Source: Dactylosporangium siamense (lineage in GTDB: Bacteria; Actinomycetota; Actinomycetes; Mycobacteriales; Micromonosporaceae). Taken from it: 64,000 nucleotides of DNA. The notes beneath the pieces were generated by a model. The model made no database searches. It saw only the letters and a program-made list of their open reading frames with translations, and was not told where the DNA came from. The position numbers were made by a program, and so were the translations under genes. Positions 43,382 to 52,629 of this stretch are shown here, piece by piece (the stretch's first letter is position 1; each line of letters opens with the position of its first letter). The stretch lies in contig NZ_BONQ01000081.1 of NCBI RefSeq assembly GCF_016862795.1, forward strand, positions 124,001 to 188,000, in the 5' to 3' direction.

Positions 43382-44566
43382 ATGGGGACCACCACGACCA
43401 TCCCGGCCCGTGCGGAGCTGCTGCAGCGGGCGCGAGACCTGGCCCCGGTGTTGCGCCGCAACGCCGAGTGGCAGGAGGAGAACCGCCGACTGCACGACGA
43501 GACCGTCGAGGCGCTCACCGCCGCCGGCATCCTGCGGATGCGCCGGCCGCACCGCTACGGCGGCTTCGAGTCCGACCTGCGCACCGTCGTCGACGTGCTG
43601 TCCGAGCTCGGCCGGGCGGACGGCTCGACCGCATGGACCGCCGGGGTCTGGATGATCAGCAGCTGGATGGCCGGGCTGTTCCCCGACGAGGTGCAGGACG
43701 AGATCTTCGACGCCCCGGACGTGCGCGTCAGCGGCATCCTCAGCCCCGGTGCGATCGCGGTGCCGACCGACGGCGGGGTGATCCTCAACGGCAAGTGGTC
43801 CTTCAACACCGGCGCGTTGCAGAGCACCTGGAACACCAACGCCGCGGTGCTGGACGGCCCGGACGGTCCCCAGCCGGTCATGGTCGCCCTGCCGATGGCC
43901 GACCTGAAGATCGTCGACGACTGGCACACCGCCGGCCTGCGCGGCTCGGGCAGCGTGACCACGATCGCCGAGAACCTGTTCGTCCCGCAGGCCCGCGTCC
44001 TGCCGATGGTCCCGATCCTGCAGGAGGGGCGGCACGCCTCGCTGGCCAACGCCGACGCGCCGATCTACCGGGTGCCGTTCATGTCGGCCGCCTGCGTGAC
44101 GGTGAGCGCCCCCGCGCTGGGGCTGGCCCAGGGCGCCAAGGAGGCGTTCCTGGAACGGCTCCCCGGCCGGAAGATCACCTACACCGACTACGCCAACCAG
44201 AGCGAGGCGCCGATCACCCACCTGCAGGTGGCCGACGCGACCGTGAAGATCGACGAGGCCGGCTTCCACGCCTACCGGGCGGCCGACCTGGTCGACGCGC
44301 ACGGCGAGGCCGGCGAGCCGATGACGCTCGAGGAGCGGGCCCGCGTCCGGCTCGACCTGGGTGCGGTCTGCCAGCGGGCCAAGGAGGCGGTCGACCTGTT
44401 GAACACGGCCAGCGGCGGCTCGTCCATCTACACCAACGTGCCGATCCAGCGCATCGAACGCGACGTCCAGACGGTCAACCTGCACGCCATCATGCACCCC
44501 AACACCAACCTGGAGCTCTACGGCCGGCTCGTGTGCGGCCTCGGACCCAACACCCTCTACCTCTGA
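43382..44566 (+). CDS. group-D flavin-dependent monooxygenase (acyl-CoA dehydrogenase type-2 C-terminus)
   Basis: 394 residues from an ATG at 43382 after GGAGG. Features: [71 protein letters not shown] and a C-terminal helical part ([21 protein letters not shown]). These are hallmarks of HsaA/ActVA-type hydroxylases that take reduced FMN/FAD from a separate reductase. The flavin reductase at 25683 is the only candidate partner in the window. Substrate: an aromatic or polyketide group, not determined. No adjacent acyl-CoA metabolism genes support a dehydrogenase. Confidence 0.85.
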   Translation: MGTTTTIPARAELLQRARDLAPVLRRNAEWQEENRRLHDETVEALTAAGILRMRRPHRYGGFESDLRTVVDVLSELGRADGSTAWTAGVWMISSWMAGLFPDEVQDEIFDAPDVRVSGILSPGAIAVPTDGGVILNGKWSFNTGALQSTWNTNAAVLDGPDGPQPVMVALPMADLKIVDDWHTAGLRGSGSVTTIAENLFVPQARVLPMVPILQEGRHASLANADAPIYRVPFMSAACVTVSAPALGLAQGAKEAFLERLPGRKITYTDYANQSEAPITHLQVADATVKIDEAGFHAYRAADLVDAHGEAGEPMTLEERARVRLDLGAVCQRAKEAVDLLNTASGGSSIYTNVPIQRIERDVQTVNLHAIMHPNTNLELYGRLVCGLGPNTLYL

Positions 44567-44577
44567 GAGGCAGCCGT

Positions 44578-45738
44578 ATGCGTCCCTTCCGCATCGATGT
44601 CCCGCAAGCCGAGCTCGACGAGCTGCACCGGCGGCTCGACGCGGTCCGCTGGCCGTCGGAGATCGCCGGCGTCGGCTGGGACCGCGGCGTCCCGCTGAGC
44701 TACCTGCGTGAGCTGACCGGATACTGGCGGACCGGCTACGACTGGCGGGCGGCCGAGGCCGAACTGAACCAGCACCCCCAGTACCTGACCGAAATCGACG
44801 GCATGACCGTGCACTTCCTGCACGTGCGCTCCCCGGAGCCGGACGCGACGCCCATCATCCTGACGCACGGGTGGCCGGGCTCGTTCGTGGAGTTCCTGGA
44901 CCTCATCGGACCGCTGAGCGACCCGGCGGCCCACGGCGGCGACCCGGCCGACGCGTTCCACGTGGTCGTCCCGAGCATCCCCGGGTTCGGCTTCTCCGAG
45001 TCGCCGACCACACCCGGCTACGACGTGCGCCGGGTGGCCCGCACCTGGACCGAACTGATGCGGCAGCTGGGCTACGACCGCTACATCGCCCAGGGCGGCG
45101 ACTGGGGGATGCCCATCTCGCTGCAGGTCGGCCTGGCCGACCCGGAGCACGTCGCCGGCGTGCACGTCAACATGCTGGCCACCTTCCCGCCCGAGGACCC
45201 GGCCCTGTTCGAGGGCCTGGACGAGGCCGATCAGGGCCGGCTCGCGCACGCGATGCAGTTCGAGGAGGACGGCACCGGGTGGCGCAAGCTGCAGTCGACC
45301 AGGCCGCAGACCGTCGCCTACGCGTTGACCGATTCCCCGGTCGGGCAGCTCGCCTGGATCGTGGAGAAGTTCCAGGAGTGGACGGCGGCGTCGAAGACAC
45401 CGGAGGACACCGCCGACCGGGACCGCCTGCTGACCAACGTGATGATCTACTGGCTGACCGCCACGGCCGGGTCGTCGGCGCAGATCTACTACGAGAACAA
45501 CCACCGTGACGCCGACTTCGTCCGCACGTGGGGCGGCCCGTGGCCGCTGCGCATGCCGGTCGGCGTCGGGGTCTTCCCCGGCGACGCCGTGCGCCCGATC
45601 CGCCGCTTCGCCGAGGGGATCCTGCCGACGCTGCACCGGTGGACCGAGTTCGAGCGGGGCGGCCACTTCGGCGCGCTCGAACACCCCGAGGAGCTGGCGG
45701 AGGATCTGCGGGCGTTCGCGCGCTCGCTCGACAACTGA
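44578..45738 (+). CDS. epoxide hydrolase (SgcF/NcsF type), copy 1
   Basis: 386 residues. EHN N-terminal domain ([21 protein letters not shown]), then an alpha/beta hydrolase: oxyanion HGWPGS with His97, nucleophile Asp175 in QGGDWG, and catalytic His363 in GGHFGALE. Homologues SgcF and NcsF2 open an epoxide on the nine-membered core to a diol that is later glycosylated or acylated. ATG at 44578, 11 bases after the monooxygenase stop, at the end of the rightward run. All catalytic residues are present. Confidence 0.93.
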   Translation: MRPFRIDVPQAELDELHRRLDAVRWPSEIAGVGWDRGVPLSYLRELTGYWRTGYDWRAAEAELNQHPQYLTEIDGMTVHFLHVRSPEPDATPIILTHGWPGSFVEFLDLIGPLSDPAAHGGDPADAFHVVVPSIPGFGFSESPTTPGYDVRRVARTWTELMRQLGYDRYIAQGGDWGMPISLQVGLADPEHVAGVHVNMLATFPPEDPALFEGLDEADQGRLAHAMQFEEDGTGWRKLQSTRPQTVAYALTDSPVGQLAWIVEKFQEWTAASKTPEDTADRDRLLTNVMIYWLTATAGSSAQIYYENNHRDADFVRTWGGPWPLRMPVGVGVFPGDAVRPIRRFAEGILPTLHRWTEFERGGHFGALEHPEELAEDLRAFARSLDN

Positions 45739-45742
45739 CGCC

Positions 45743-45794
45743 GCGGACAACGATCGCCGGGCCCGAAATTCGGGCCCGGCGATCGTGTGTCCGC
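45743..45794. terminator. very long bidirectional hairpin terminator
   Basis: Arms 45743-45766 and 45770-45794 pair over 24 bases with one bulged G and a three-base loop (inner arm CGATCGCCGGGCCCGA). It fills the gap between the convergent epoxide hydrolase and FAD monooxygenase genes and can stop transcription from both sides. Confidence 0.88.
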
Positions 45795-45797
45795 AGG

Positions 45798-47186
45798 TCA
45801 GTTGCTCGCGGACCGGGCGGGCACCGGCGGCACGGCGGGGGACGGGCTGCCGGCGGTGCCGCTGAAGAACGAGCGCAGCACGCGCAGAAGGTTGCGGGGG
45901 TGCAGCAGCGCCTGGGGCGGGTCGATGAGGCCGGCCGCCCGGATGAAGGCGTTGGTGAGCACCGCGTCGTGCACCGCGGCGAGCTGGAGGCGGGCCACGT
46001 AGGCGTTGATGACCTTCGTCTTGAGGGTCCGCCGTCCCTCGACGCCGGCGTAGGCGAGGTCGGCCCCGGCCGACAACGCCCACGGCTGGCCGATGTCCCC
46101 GGCGATGTCGCGCAGGAAGGCCAGCGGCTGCGGCAGGCCGCGTCGCAGGTGCTTGGCGAGGGTGAGCGACTCGATCGCCGCCACCGTCATGCCCTGCGCG
46201 TACAACGGGTTGAAGCTGCAGACGGCGTCGCCCATGACCAGCAGGCCGGCCGGGAAGCGCGGCATCCGCTCGTAGTGCCGCCACACGCTGGCCGGGAACC
46301 GGAACATCACCGGCTCGTCGAGCGGCTCGGCGTCCCGGACGGCCTCGTAGATCTGCGGCACCGGCAGCGAGCGGGCGAACTCCAGGAACCCCTCGGGGTC
46401 CGTCGGCGGGTGGTCACCGAGCATCCCGGTCAGCGAGAGCTCGACCTTGCCCTCGCCCGGGACCCGGTAGAAGAACGCGCCCCGGGGATGCTGCGGCGTC
46501 GGCGCGGGGATGATGGCCAGGTCGTCGCCGAAGGGGTCGTGGTCGAGCCGGAAGTGCCGGGTGGTGTACGCCAGGTCGATCCTGACCCGCTCCTCCGGCG
46601 GCCGGCCGTATCCGAGTTCGTCGAGCCACGCCGGTGTGCGTGAGCCCCGCCCGGTCGTGTCGATCACCAGGTCGGCCCGCAGTATGCGCGGCTCCTGAGC
46701 GTCGTCGCGGGGCTGCACGCGCACCCCGGTCACGCGGGCGCTGTCCGCGGTGGTGGCCAGGCCGAGGATGTCGTGCCGTTGCAGGAAGGTCAGGTTGGGG
46801 ATCTGCTGGACCCGCAGGCGGAGCTGCTCCTCGAGCACGGGACGCGTCGCCGGGACCGACAGCAGCCCCGACGTCGACGGCTGCAGCCGGGCGCCGTTGA
46901 TGTACCAGCGGATGTCGCCGTTGAAGTCGCCCGGTTTCACGCCCGCGGCGACCATCTGGTCGGTGAGCCCCGGGAACTGTGCCTCCAGGATCTGGTGGCC
47001 CCGCGCCACGAGCCCGTGCGCGTGCCGGCCGTGCGGGACGCCGCGGCGTGCGGCGCTCGCACCGATCAGGTCGTCGCGGTCCACTAGCACGACGCTGGTG
47101 AACGCCGGTGCGAGCACCTTGGCCGCCAGGAGCCCGGCGATGCCACCGCCGAGCACGACGGCCTGCTCACCCACGTGTGTGTTCAA
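45798..47186 (-). CDS. FAD-dependent monooxygenase/epoxidase (MonCI/Lsd18-like)
   Basis: 462 residues. FAD motif AVVLGGGIAGLLAAKVL at residues 9-25, ARRGVPHGRHAHGL, LVIDTTGRGSRTP, and LVMGDAVCSFNPLYAQGMTVAA binding the FAD phosphate. This pattern matches the polyether epoxidases and related squalene-monooxygenase-like enzymes; halogenase is unlikely as the WxWxIP motif is absent. A good candidate to make the epoxide that the two hydrolases open. Start at a TTG (47186) after GGAGGGC; a GTG at 47174 is an alternative. It overlaps the upstream hydrolase by 20 bases, last gene of a leftward three-gene operon. Confidence 0.82.
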   Translation of the reverse strand: MNTHVGEQAVVLGGGIAGLLAAKVLAPAFTSVVLVDRDDLIGASAARRGVPHGRHAHGLVARGHQILEAQFPGLTDQMVAAGVKPGDFNGDIRWYINGARLQPSTSGLLSVPATRPVLEEQLRLRVQQIPNLTFLQRHDILGLATTADSARVTGVRVQPRDDAQEPRILRADLVIDTTGRGSRTPAWLDELGYGRPPEERVRIDLAYTTRHFRLDHDPFGDDLAIIPAPTPQHPRGAFFYRVPGEGKVELSLTGMLGDHPPTDPEGFLEFARSLPVPQIYEAVRDAEPLDEPVMFRFPASVWRHYERMPRFPAGLLVMGDAVCSFNPLYAQGMTVAAIESLTLAKHLRRGLPQPLAFLRDIAGDIGQPWALSAGADLAYAGVEGRRTLKTKVINAYVARLQLAAVHDAVLTNAFIRAAGLIDPPQALLHPRNLLRVLRSFFSGTAGSPSPAVPPVPARSASN

Positions 47187-48306
47187 CGGTCTGCCCTCCT
47201 AGGGTGCGGGCGAAGTCGACGACTGACCGCACGTACAGTTCCGGGACCTCGAGCGCGGGGAAGTGGCCGCCGCGGTCGTGTTCGTCCCAGCGGGTGATGC
47301 TCGGATACGCCCGCTCGGCCAGTTTCCGCACGGGCAGGAAGCAGTCGCACGGGAACACCGCGACGCCGATCGGGACGGTGACCGCCGGCGGCGGGCCGTC
47401 CGCCGCCCGCTGCAGCCGCTCCACCTCGTAGTACATCTGCGCCGAGGAGCCGATCGCGCCGGGCAGCCAGTAGAGCATGACGGTGGTCAGCAGCCGGTCC
47501 CGGTCGATCGTCCCGGCGCCCGGCCCGGACCATTCGACGTACTTCTCGGCGATCCAGGCCAGCAGCCCGACCGGCGAGTCGTTCAGCCCGTACGCCGGGG
47601 TCCGCGGCCGCGTCGACAGCAGCTTGAGGTAGCCCATGCCGTCGGCGTCGAACCGCCCGAGGCCGGCCAGCCGCTGCCGGTCCTCGTCGTCGAGCCCGGC
47701 CAACTCCTCCAGGTCTCCGGACGGGAACACGGCCAGGAAGTTGACGTGCGCGCCGAGGACCCGTTCCGGTGCGATGCGCGCGATGTCCAGGGAGATGAAC
47801 GAACCCCAGTCACCGCCTTGGACCACGAACCGCTCGTAGCCGAGCCGGTCCATCAGCTCGAGCCAGGCCCGCGCGACCCGTGGGATGTCCCAACCCGGTT
47901 CGGTCAGGGGCGTCGAGAACCCGTACCCCGGGATCGACGCGATGACCACGTGGAAGCCTTCGGCGTTCAGCGGCCCGACGACGTCGAGGAACTCCGCGAG
48001 CGAGCCGGGCCAGCCGGAGGTGATGAGGATCGGGACCGCGTCCGGCGCCGACGAGGGGGAGTGTACGAAGTGGACGGTCGCGCCGTCGATCCCGGTCAGG
48101 TACTGGGGGAGCCGGTTGAGCTCGTCCTGGGCGGCGGACCAGTCGTACCTGTGGAGCCAGTGCTCGGCAAGCTCCCGCAGGTAGGCCTCGGGCACGCCGC
48201 GATCCCAGTCGTCCCCGCCGGCCTGCCGCACCCACCGGGTGCCGGCGATGCGCCGGTGCAGGTCGGCGAGCTCCGCCGGGTCGACATCGATCTTGAACGG
48301 TTCCAT
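47167..48306 (-). CDS. epoxide hydrolase, copy 2, with altered oxyanion motif
   Basis: 379 residues, similar throughout to copy 1. EHN part (PFKIDVDPAELADLHRRI), nucleophile Asp166 in QGGDWG, and the His of DRGGHFPALE are intact. The oxyanion motif, normally HGWP, reads SGWP with Ser97 in place of His, aligned to His97 of copy 1. Nine-membered clusters may carry two such enzymes (NcsF1/NcsF2). ATG at 48306 overlaps the stop of the BBE-like gene (ATGA). Activity could be retained, altered in stereochemistry, or lost; sequence does not tell. Confidence 0.9.
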   Translation of the reverse strand: MEPFKIDVDPAELADLHRRIAGTRWVRQAGGDDWDRGVPEAYLRELAEHWLHRYDWSAAQDELNRLPQYLTGIDGATVHFVHSPSSAPDAVPILITSGWPGSLAEFLDVVGPLNAEGFHVVIASIPGYGFSTPLTEPGWDIPRVARAWLELMDRLGYERFVVQGGDWGSFISLDIARIAPERVLGAHVNFLAVFPSGDLEELAGLDDEDRQRLAGLGRFDADGMGYLKLLSTRPRTPAYGLNDSPVGLLAWIAEKYVEWSGPGAGTIDRDRLLTTVMLYWLPGAIGSSAQMYYEVERLQRAADGPPPAVTVPIGVAVFPCDCFLPVRKLAERAYPSITRWDEHDRGGHFPALEVPELYVRSVVDFARTLGGQTVEHTRG

Positions 48307-49898
48307 CACGCACCTGCTTCGATCGACAGCGCGTGGTGGAACAGGTTTCGCGGGTCGTACTGCCGCTTCACCCGTTGCAGGCGCGCGTAGTTGTCGCGGT
48401 AGTAGAGCGTCGACCACGGCACACCCGAGGTGTTCCAGGCCGGGTCGGCCAGGTCGACGTCCGGGTAGTTGATGTACGTCCCGGCGGTCTGCCCGTTCGG
48501 CACCGGCACACCGCCGGTCGCGGCGAAGACGTCGCGGTACATGGTCCGGATCCACTTCAGGTTGCCGTCGTCGGGGGTGGTGTAGTTGCCGGTGGTGAAG
48601 TAGGCCCGCAGCAGCACGTCCCGGCCGGCCGTCGCGGTCGACCCCGGCGCCGGGCGGTTGATCTCGCCGCCGCAGCCGGTGAGGCTCAGCAACGCCTGAG
48701 GGTTGTCGTAGTCCGTCGAGCCGAGGTGCTTCCACAGCGCCGCGATCTGCGCGTCGGTGAAACCCTTGGCCAGGTCGGCGTTCTTCACCTTCTGCCGGCC
48801 CGCGGGCTCCACGACCCAGTTGGCGGGGTCGAGCCACGGCAGTTGCTCGGTCGTCTCGAGCACCGGCGTGAGGCCGACCCCGGCCGAGACCGCCGAGAGG
48901 TGCGCGTCGAGCAGCTGCGTGGCGCCCGGCACGTCGTCGTCGACGCCGGCCACGATGCCGAGCGTCCCCGACGACCGGTGGCCGACGAAGAGCGCACCCC
49001 AGACCGTGGCGGCGGGGCTGCCGGGAGCGCTGTTCCTGGTGAACCAGTCGGCGTGGTTGTGTAGCAGCCGGGTGAAGGCGGCCGGTGTCATGGTGTCCCA
49101 GGACCACATCCGGATTCTCCGCCGCATCGCCCGTGGCGCCTTGGGCAGCAGCGCGCGGGGGTCCTTGGCGGCCGGGCCGGCCGAGCGCAGCCAGTACCGG
49201 GTCACCACGCCGAAGTTGCCGCCTCCGCCGCCGGTGTGCGCCCACCACAGGTCACGGTTCGGGTCGTCGGGTTCGCGGGTGGCCACCACGGTCCGCGGCC
49301 GCCCGTTCGCGTCGAGGACGGTGACCTCGACCGCGTACAGGTGGTCGCAGGCCAGTCCGTAGCGGCGGGACAGGAAGCCCCAGCCGCCGCCGGCCAGGTG
49401 CCCGCCGACGCCGACCTCCGGGCAGGACCCGCCGGGCAGGGTCACGCCCCACCCCTTGAACAGGGTCGCGTACACCTCGCCGAGGGTGGCGCCGGCCTCG
49501 ACCGCGAAGGCTCCCATCGCCGCGTCGTAGGAGATGTCGTTCATCTCCGACAGGTCGAGCAGCAGGTCGATGCCCGGCGCCGCGGTGAAGTTCTCCAGGC
49601 AGTGCCCGCCGCCGCGGACGGCGAAGGTGCGGCCCGCCGCGCCGGCGAGGACCGTGGCCACCTGAGCCGGATCGTCGATGACGACGACCTTGCCGGGGCT
49701 GCCGACGAAACGGGTGTTGAAGGCCGTGCGGAAGCTGTCGTACCGGGGGTCGCCGGGGGCGATGGTGGCCGGGCCGAAGGGCGGGTCGGACGGTGCCGGC
49801 ACTGCGGCACTCGCCGCGCTGGTCCCCGTCGCGAGGCCGGACGAACCGAGAGCGACGCCGCTGAGCGCCGCTCCGGCCAGAAGTTTACGCCGGTCCAT
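48306..49898 (-). CDS. exported berberine-bridge-enzyme-like FAD oxidase
   Basis: 530 residues. MDRRKLLAGAALSGVALG is a twin-arginine-type signal, so the enzyme likely folds and binds FAD before export. The PCMH FAD domain has AVRGGGHCLENF (His for 8-alpha linkage) and LPGGSCPEVGVGGHLAGGGWG-like sequence with the Cys for 6-S linkage, suggesting bicovalent FAD; the BBE C-terminal motif is NLFHHALSI. Such oxidases oxidise alcohols or C-C/C-N bonds. ATG at 49898. It leads the operon with epoxide hydrolase 2 and the FAD monooxygenase. Confidence 0.88.
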   Translation of the reverse strand: MDRRKLLAGAALSGVALGSSGLATGTSAASAAVPAPSDPPFGPATIAPGDPRYDSFRTAFNTRFVGSPGKVVVIDDPAQVATVLAGAAGRTFAVRGGGHCLENFTAAPGIDLLLDLSEMNDISYDAAMGAFAVEAGATLGEVYATLFKGWGVTLPGGSCPEVGVGGHLAGGGWGFLSRRYGLACDHLYAVEVTVLDANGRPRTVVATREPDDPNRDLWWAHTGGGGGNFGVVTRYWLRSAGPAAKDPRALLPKAPRAMRRRIRMWSWDTMTPAAFTRLLHNHADWFTRNSAPGSPAATVWGALFVGHRSSGTLGIVAGVDDDVPGATQLLDAHLSAVSAGVGLTPVLETTEQLPWLDPANWVVEPAGRQKVKNADLAKGFTDAQIAALWKHLGSTDYDNPQALLSLTGCGGEINRPAPGSTATAGRDVLLRAYFTTGNYTTPDDGNLKWIRTMYRDVFAATGGVPVPNGQTAGTYINYPDVDLADPAWNTSGVPWSTLYYRDNYARLQRVKRQYDPRNLFHHALSIEAGA

Positions 49899-50076
49899 AT
49901 CGGAGGCTCTCCCTCACTGATGATCGGAGTCACTCGACGCAATCATTTCCGCGAATGCGATCAGGCTCCACTTCAAACGTGCCCAGTTGTCGCGGGCAAC
50001 GCCGCACGTTCGAGGAACCGCCGTAGCGGTTCCCGTCGATACGCTCGGGCAATTACGCCTGTGCATGGAGGTACTC

Positions 50077-51291
50077 ATGGAACCGAGATGTCCTGTCGTG
50101 ATCGACCCCAACGGGCACGACATCCACGCCGAGGGGAGCCGAATCCACGCCAACGGGCCGATCAGCCGGATCGAGCTGCCGGGCGGGGTCCTCGCCTGGT
50201 CGGTCACCGGTCACGACGCGGCCTCGGCCGTGCTCACCGATCGGCGCTTCTCCAAGGACCCGCGCAAGCACTGGGACGACTTCCTGGCCGGGAAGGTCGG
50301 CGAGGACTTCCCGCTGATCGGCTGGGTGCTGATGGAGAACCTGACCACCGCCTACGGCACCGACCACAGCCGGCTGCGCAAGCCGTGCGCCAACGCCTTC
50401 ACCCCGCGCCGGGTCGAGGCCATGCGGCCCCGGGTCGAGCAGCACACCGCCGCCCTGCTGGACGAGCTGGCCGCGGGCGCCCCGGGTGAGGTCGTCGACA
50501 TCAAGTCCCGCTTCGCGCACACGCTGCCGTCGCGGGTCATCTGCGAGCTGTTCGGTGTGCCCGAGGAGGACCGGCTGGAGATGCTGCGCGGCGGTGAGGT
50601 CAACTCCGACACCACGATCAGCCCCGAGGAGTCGGCGGCCAACTTCGCGCGCTGGCACCAGCAGATGCTCGACTTCGTCGAGGCCAAGCGCCGTGCTCCC
50701 GGCACCGACCTGACCTCGGACCTGATCGCCACCATGGACCAGCCGGACGGGTTGAGCCCGGACGAGATCGTCGGGACGTTGCACATCATGCTGGCCACCG
50801 GCACCGAGCCGGTGAAGAACCTCATCGGCAACGCGGTCGCGGCGCTGCTGACCCGGCCCGATCAGCGCAAGCTGGTCGAGGACGGTTCGGCGTCCTGGGA
50901 CGACCTCATCGACGAGACCCTGCGCGCGGAGGCGCCCGTGGCGCACCTGCCGTTCCGCTTCGCGGTGGAGGACGTCACGGTGGGCGGGGTGACGATCGCC
51001 AAGGGGGATCCCGTGCTCATCAACTTCGCGGCGGTGGGCCGTGACCCGGGCGCGCACGAGGGCCCGGCCGAGTTCGACGTCACCCGACCGGACAAGGACA
51101 ACCTGTCCTTCGGGGCGGGCATCTACCGGTGCATCGGCCAGTCGCTGGCCCGGCTGGAGGCGCAGGTGGCGCTGCCGGCCCTGTTCGAGCGGTTCCCGGG
51201 GATCACCCTGGCGGTCGACGCCGAGGACCTGCGCCCCCAGGGCACGTTCATCATGAACGGCCTCGACACCGTGCCGGTGCGCCTGCAGTGA
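50077..51291 (+). CDS. cytochrome P450, atypical I-helix
   Basis: 404 residues from an ATG at 50077, five bases after GGAGG. Actinobacterial CYP105/107-like layout: HSRLRKPCANAFTPRRVEAM, ExxR in DETLRAEAPVAHLP, haem loop FGAGIYRCIG with Cys. The haem loop has Tyr where His/Arg is usual. The I-helix reads LATGTEPVKNLIGN: the acid is kept, but the conserved Thr is Pro. Such P450s may rely on substrate hydroxyls for O2 activation or do non-hydroxylation chemistry. Not a cysteine-less glycosyltransferase helper. Convergent with the glycosyltransferase. Confidence 0.9.
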   Translation: MEPRCPVVIDPNGHDIHAEGSRIHANGPISRIELPGGVLAWSVTGHDAASAVLTDRRFSKDPRKHWDDFLAGKVGEDFPLIGWVLMENLTTAYGTDHSRLRKPCANAFTPRRVEAMRPRVEQHTAALLDELAAGAPGEVVDIKSRFAHTLPSRVICELFGVPEEDRLEMLRGGEVNSDTTISPEESAANFARWHQQMLDFVEAKRRAPGTDLTSDLIATMDQPDGLSPDEIVGTLHIMLATGTEPVKNLIGNAVAALLTRPDQRKLVEDGSASWDDLIDETLRAEAPVAHLPFRFAVEDVTVGGVTIAKGDPVLINFAAVGRDPGAHEGPAEFDVTRPDKDNLSFGAGIYRCIGQSLARLEAQVALPALFERFPGITLAVDAEDLRPQGTFIMNGLDTVPVRLQ

Positions 51292-51305
51292 CCCGGTCCG
51301 CGCGA

Positions 51306-51339
51306 CGGCCCCGCCGCCCCGAAGGGGGCGACGGGGCCG
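51306..51339. terminator. hairpin between convergent P450 and glycosyltransferase genes
   Basis: Arms CGGCCCCG / CGGGGCCG and CGCCCC / GGGGCG with one C-A mismatch and a four-base loop, in the 54-base gap between the two convergent stops. Likely works both ways. Confidence 0.7.
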
Positions 51340-51345
51340 GTTCAG

Positions 51346-52620
51346 TCAGCGTTCCCGGTGCCGCAGCACCAGGTCCTGCAGCAGCGGCACGACCTCGTTC
51401 GGGGTGGGCAGGCTGCGGGTGCCGGCGCTCAGCCGGCGGGCGTTGGCCGCGAACGACCCGTCGTCGAGCACCCGGAGCAGATCGGCCCGTAGCCCGTCGG
51501 CGGTGAGCTGGTCGGCGTCGCCGGCGTAGATGCCGGCGCCCTGTTCCTCGACGCCGTTGGCCATCGCCAGGGGCCCCCACCACTTCTCGCTGAAGTAGGT
51601 GTTGGGCACGATGAGCTGCGGCACGGCGTGCTTGACGGCGGCCGCGAACGTGCCCGCGCCTCCACTGTGGACGATCGCCGAGCAGGTGGGCAGCAGGACG
51701 TTCAGCGGTGCGAACTCGACGACCCGCACGTTGTCGGGCAGGCGTGGCAGCCCGGCCACCTGCTTCGCGCTGAGCGTGGCCACGACCTCGACGTCCAGGT
51801 CGGCCACGGCGTCGAACATGACACCGGCCTGCAGCTCGAACCCGAACGCGGTGTCGCGGTGGGACAGGCCGAGCGACACGCAGATCCGCCGCCGGTCGAG
51901 GTCCTCGGAGAGCCACGGCTCGACGATCGACGGGCCGTGGTAGGGCACGTGCCGCATCGTGAGGTGGTTGACGCCCTCCGGGCGCCAGACCCACGACGGC
52001 ATCGGGAAGATCGTGCAGTCGCCGACCGCGGTGCGCTCGTCGTAGTCGCGGCCGTAGCCGCGCAGGATCGGCGCCAGCCAGTCGCGCACCGGGTCGTCCC
52101 GCAGCGGGCCCGGGGTCGAGCCCCGGATCGCCGTGCGCAGCTGGCCGTAGCCGTCGGAGCCGAAGAGCAGCCGGGCGCTGGCGGCGCCGCTGGTCGCGGC
52201 GGCCACCGATCCCGAGTAGACGAACGGGTCCCAGACCACCAGGTCGGGCCGCCAGCGGTCGGCGAAGGCGACCAGGTCGTGGATCGCGCCGTCGGGGTTG
52301 AACAGCCGCCGGATCCCCGCGATGCTGGCGGCCAGCTCGGCGGCCGGGTCTTCCTCGGCGTAGTCGCGCTGGTGGGCCTTCTTGCGGTCCGGCGTCAGGT
52401 GCAGCACCGCGAGGTCCTGCGCGGCGGCGTTCATCTCGGTGTCCAGCGGCACCGTCGGCCCGATCGGCACCCCGGTCAGGCCGGTGGCGGCGATGTTCGC
52501 GGCCATCTCCGGTGACGCGGCCACCCTGACGTCGTGGCCCGCCGTGTACAGGGCCGAGGCGAGGGGCACCTGGACGTACAGGTGCGACCGGAACGGCGCG
52601 GTGACGAAGAGGATGCGCAC
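51346..52620 (-). CDS. GT1-family antibiotic glycosyltransferase
   Basis: 424 residues from a GTG at 52620. MRILFVTAPFRSHLYVQVPLA at the N-terminus, DLVVWDPFVYSG, the mid-region RRICVSLGLSHRD, and the donor-binding C-terminal VHSGGAGTFAAAVKHAVPQLIVP. The pattern matches EryCIII/DesVII-like transferases for TDP-deoxysugars, several of which need a P450-like helper; no helper lacking its haem Cys is seen here. It is the only glycosyltransferase in the window, so it is the likely enzyme for the predicted nitrosugar. Confidence 0.92.
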   Translation of the reverse strand: MRILFVTAPFRSHLYVQVPLASALYTAGHDVRVAASPEMAANIAATGLTGVPIGPTVPLDTEMNAAAQDLAVLHLTPDRKKAHQRDYAEEDPAAELAASIAGIRRLFNPDGAIHDLVAFADRWRPDLVVWDPFVYSGSVAAATSGAASARLLFGSDGYGQLRTAIRGSTPGPLRDDPVRDWLAPILRGYGRDYDERTAVGDCTIFPMPSWVWRPEGVNHLTMRHVPYHGPSIVEPWLSEDLDRRRICVSLGLSHRDTAFGFELQAGVMFDAVADLDVEVVATLSAKQVAGLPRLPDNVRVVEFAPLNVLLPTCSAIVHSGGAGTFAAAVKHAVPQLIVPNTYFSEKWWGPLAMANGVEEQGAGIYAGDADQLTADGLRADLLRVLDDGSFAANARRLSAGTRSLPTPNEVVPLLQDLVLRHRER

Positions 52621-52629
52621 GGCGCCACC

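Noticed and set aside
45798-47186. FAD monooxygenase as a tryptophan-type flavin halogenase
   Set aside because: The WxWxIP signature is absent and the GDAVCSFNPLYAQGM region matches epoxidase-like enzymes better.
50077-51291. P450 as a haem-less helper for the neighbouring glycosyltransferase (EryCII/DesVIII type)
   Set aside because: The haem-ligand Cys is present in FGAGIYRCIG and the ExxR pair is intact, so it should be a true P450; the genes are also convergent, not in one operon.
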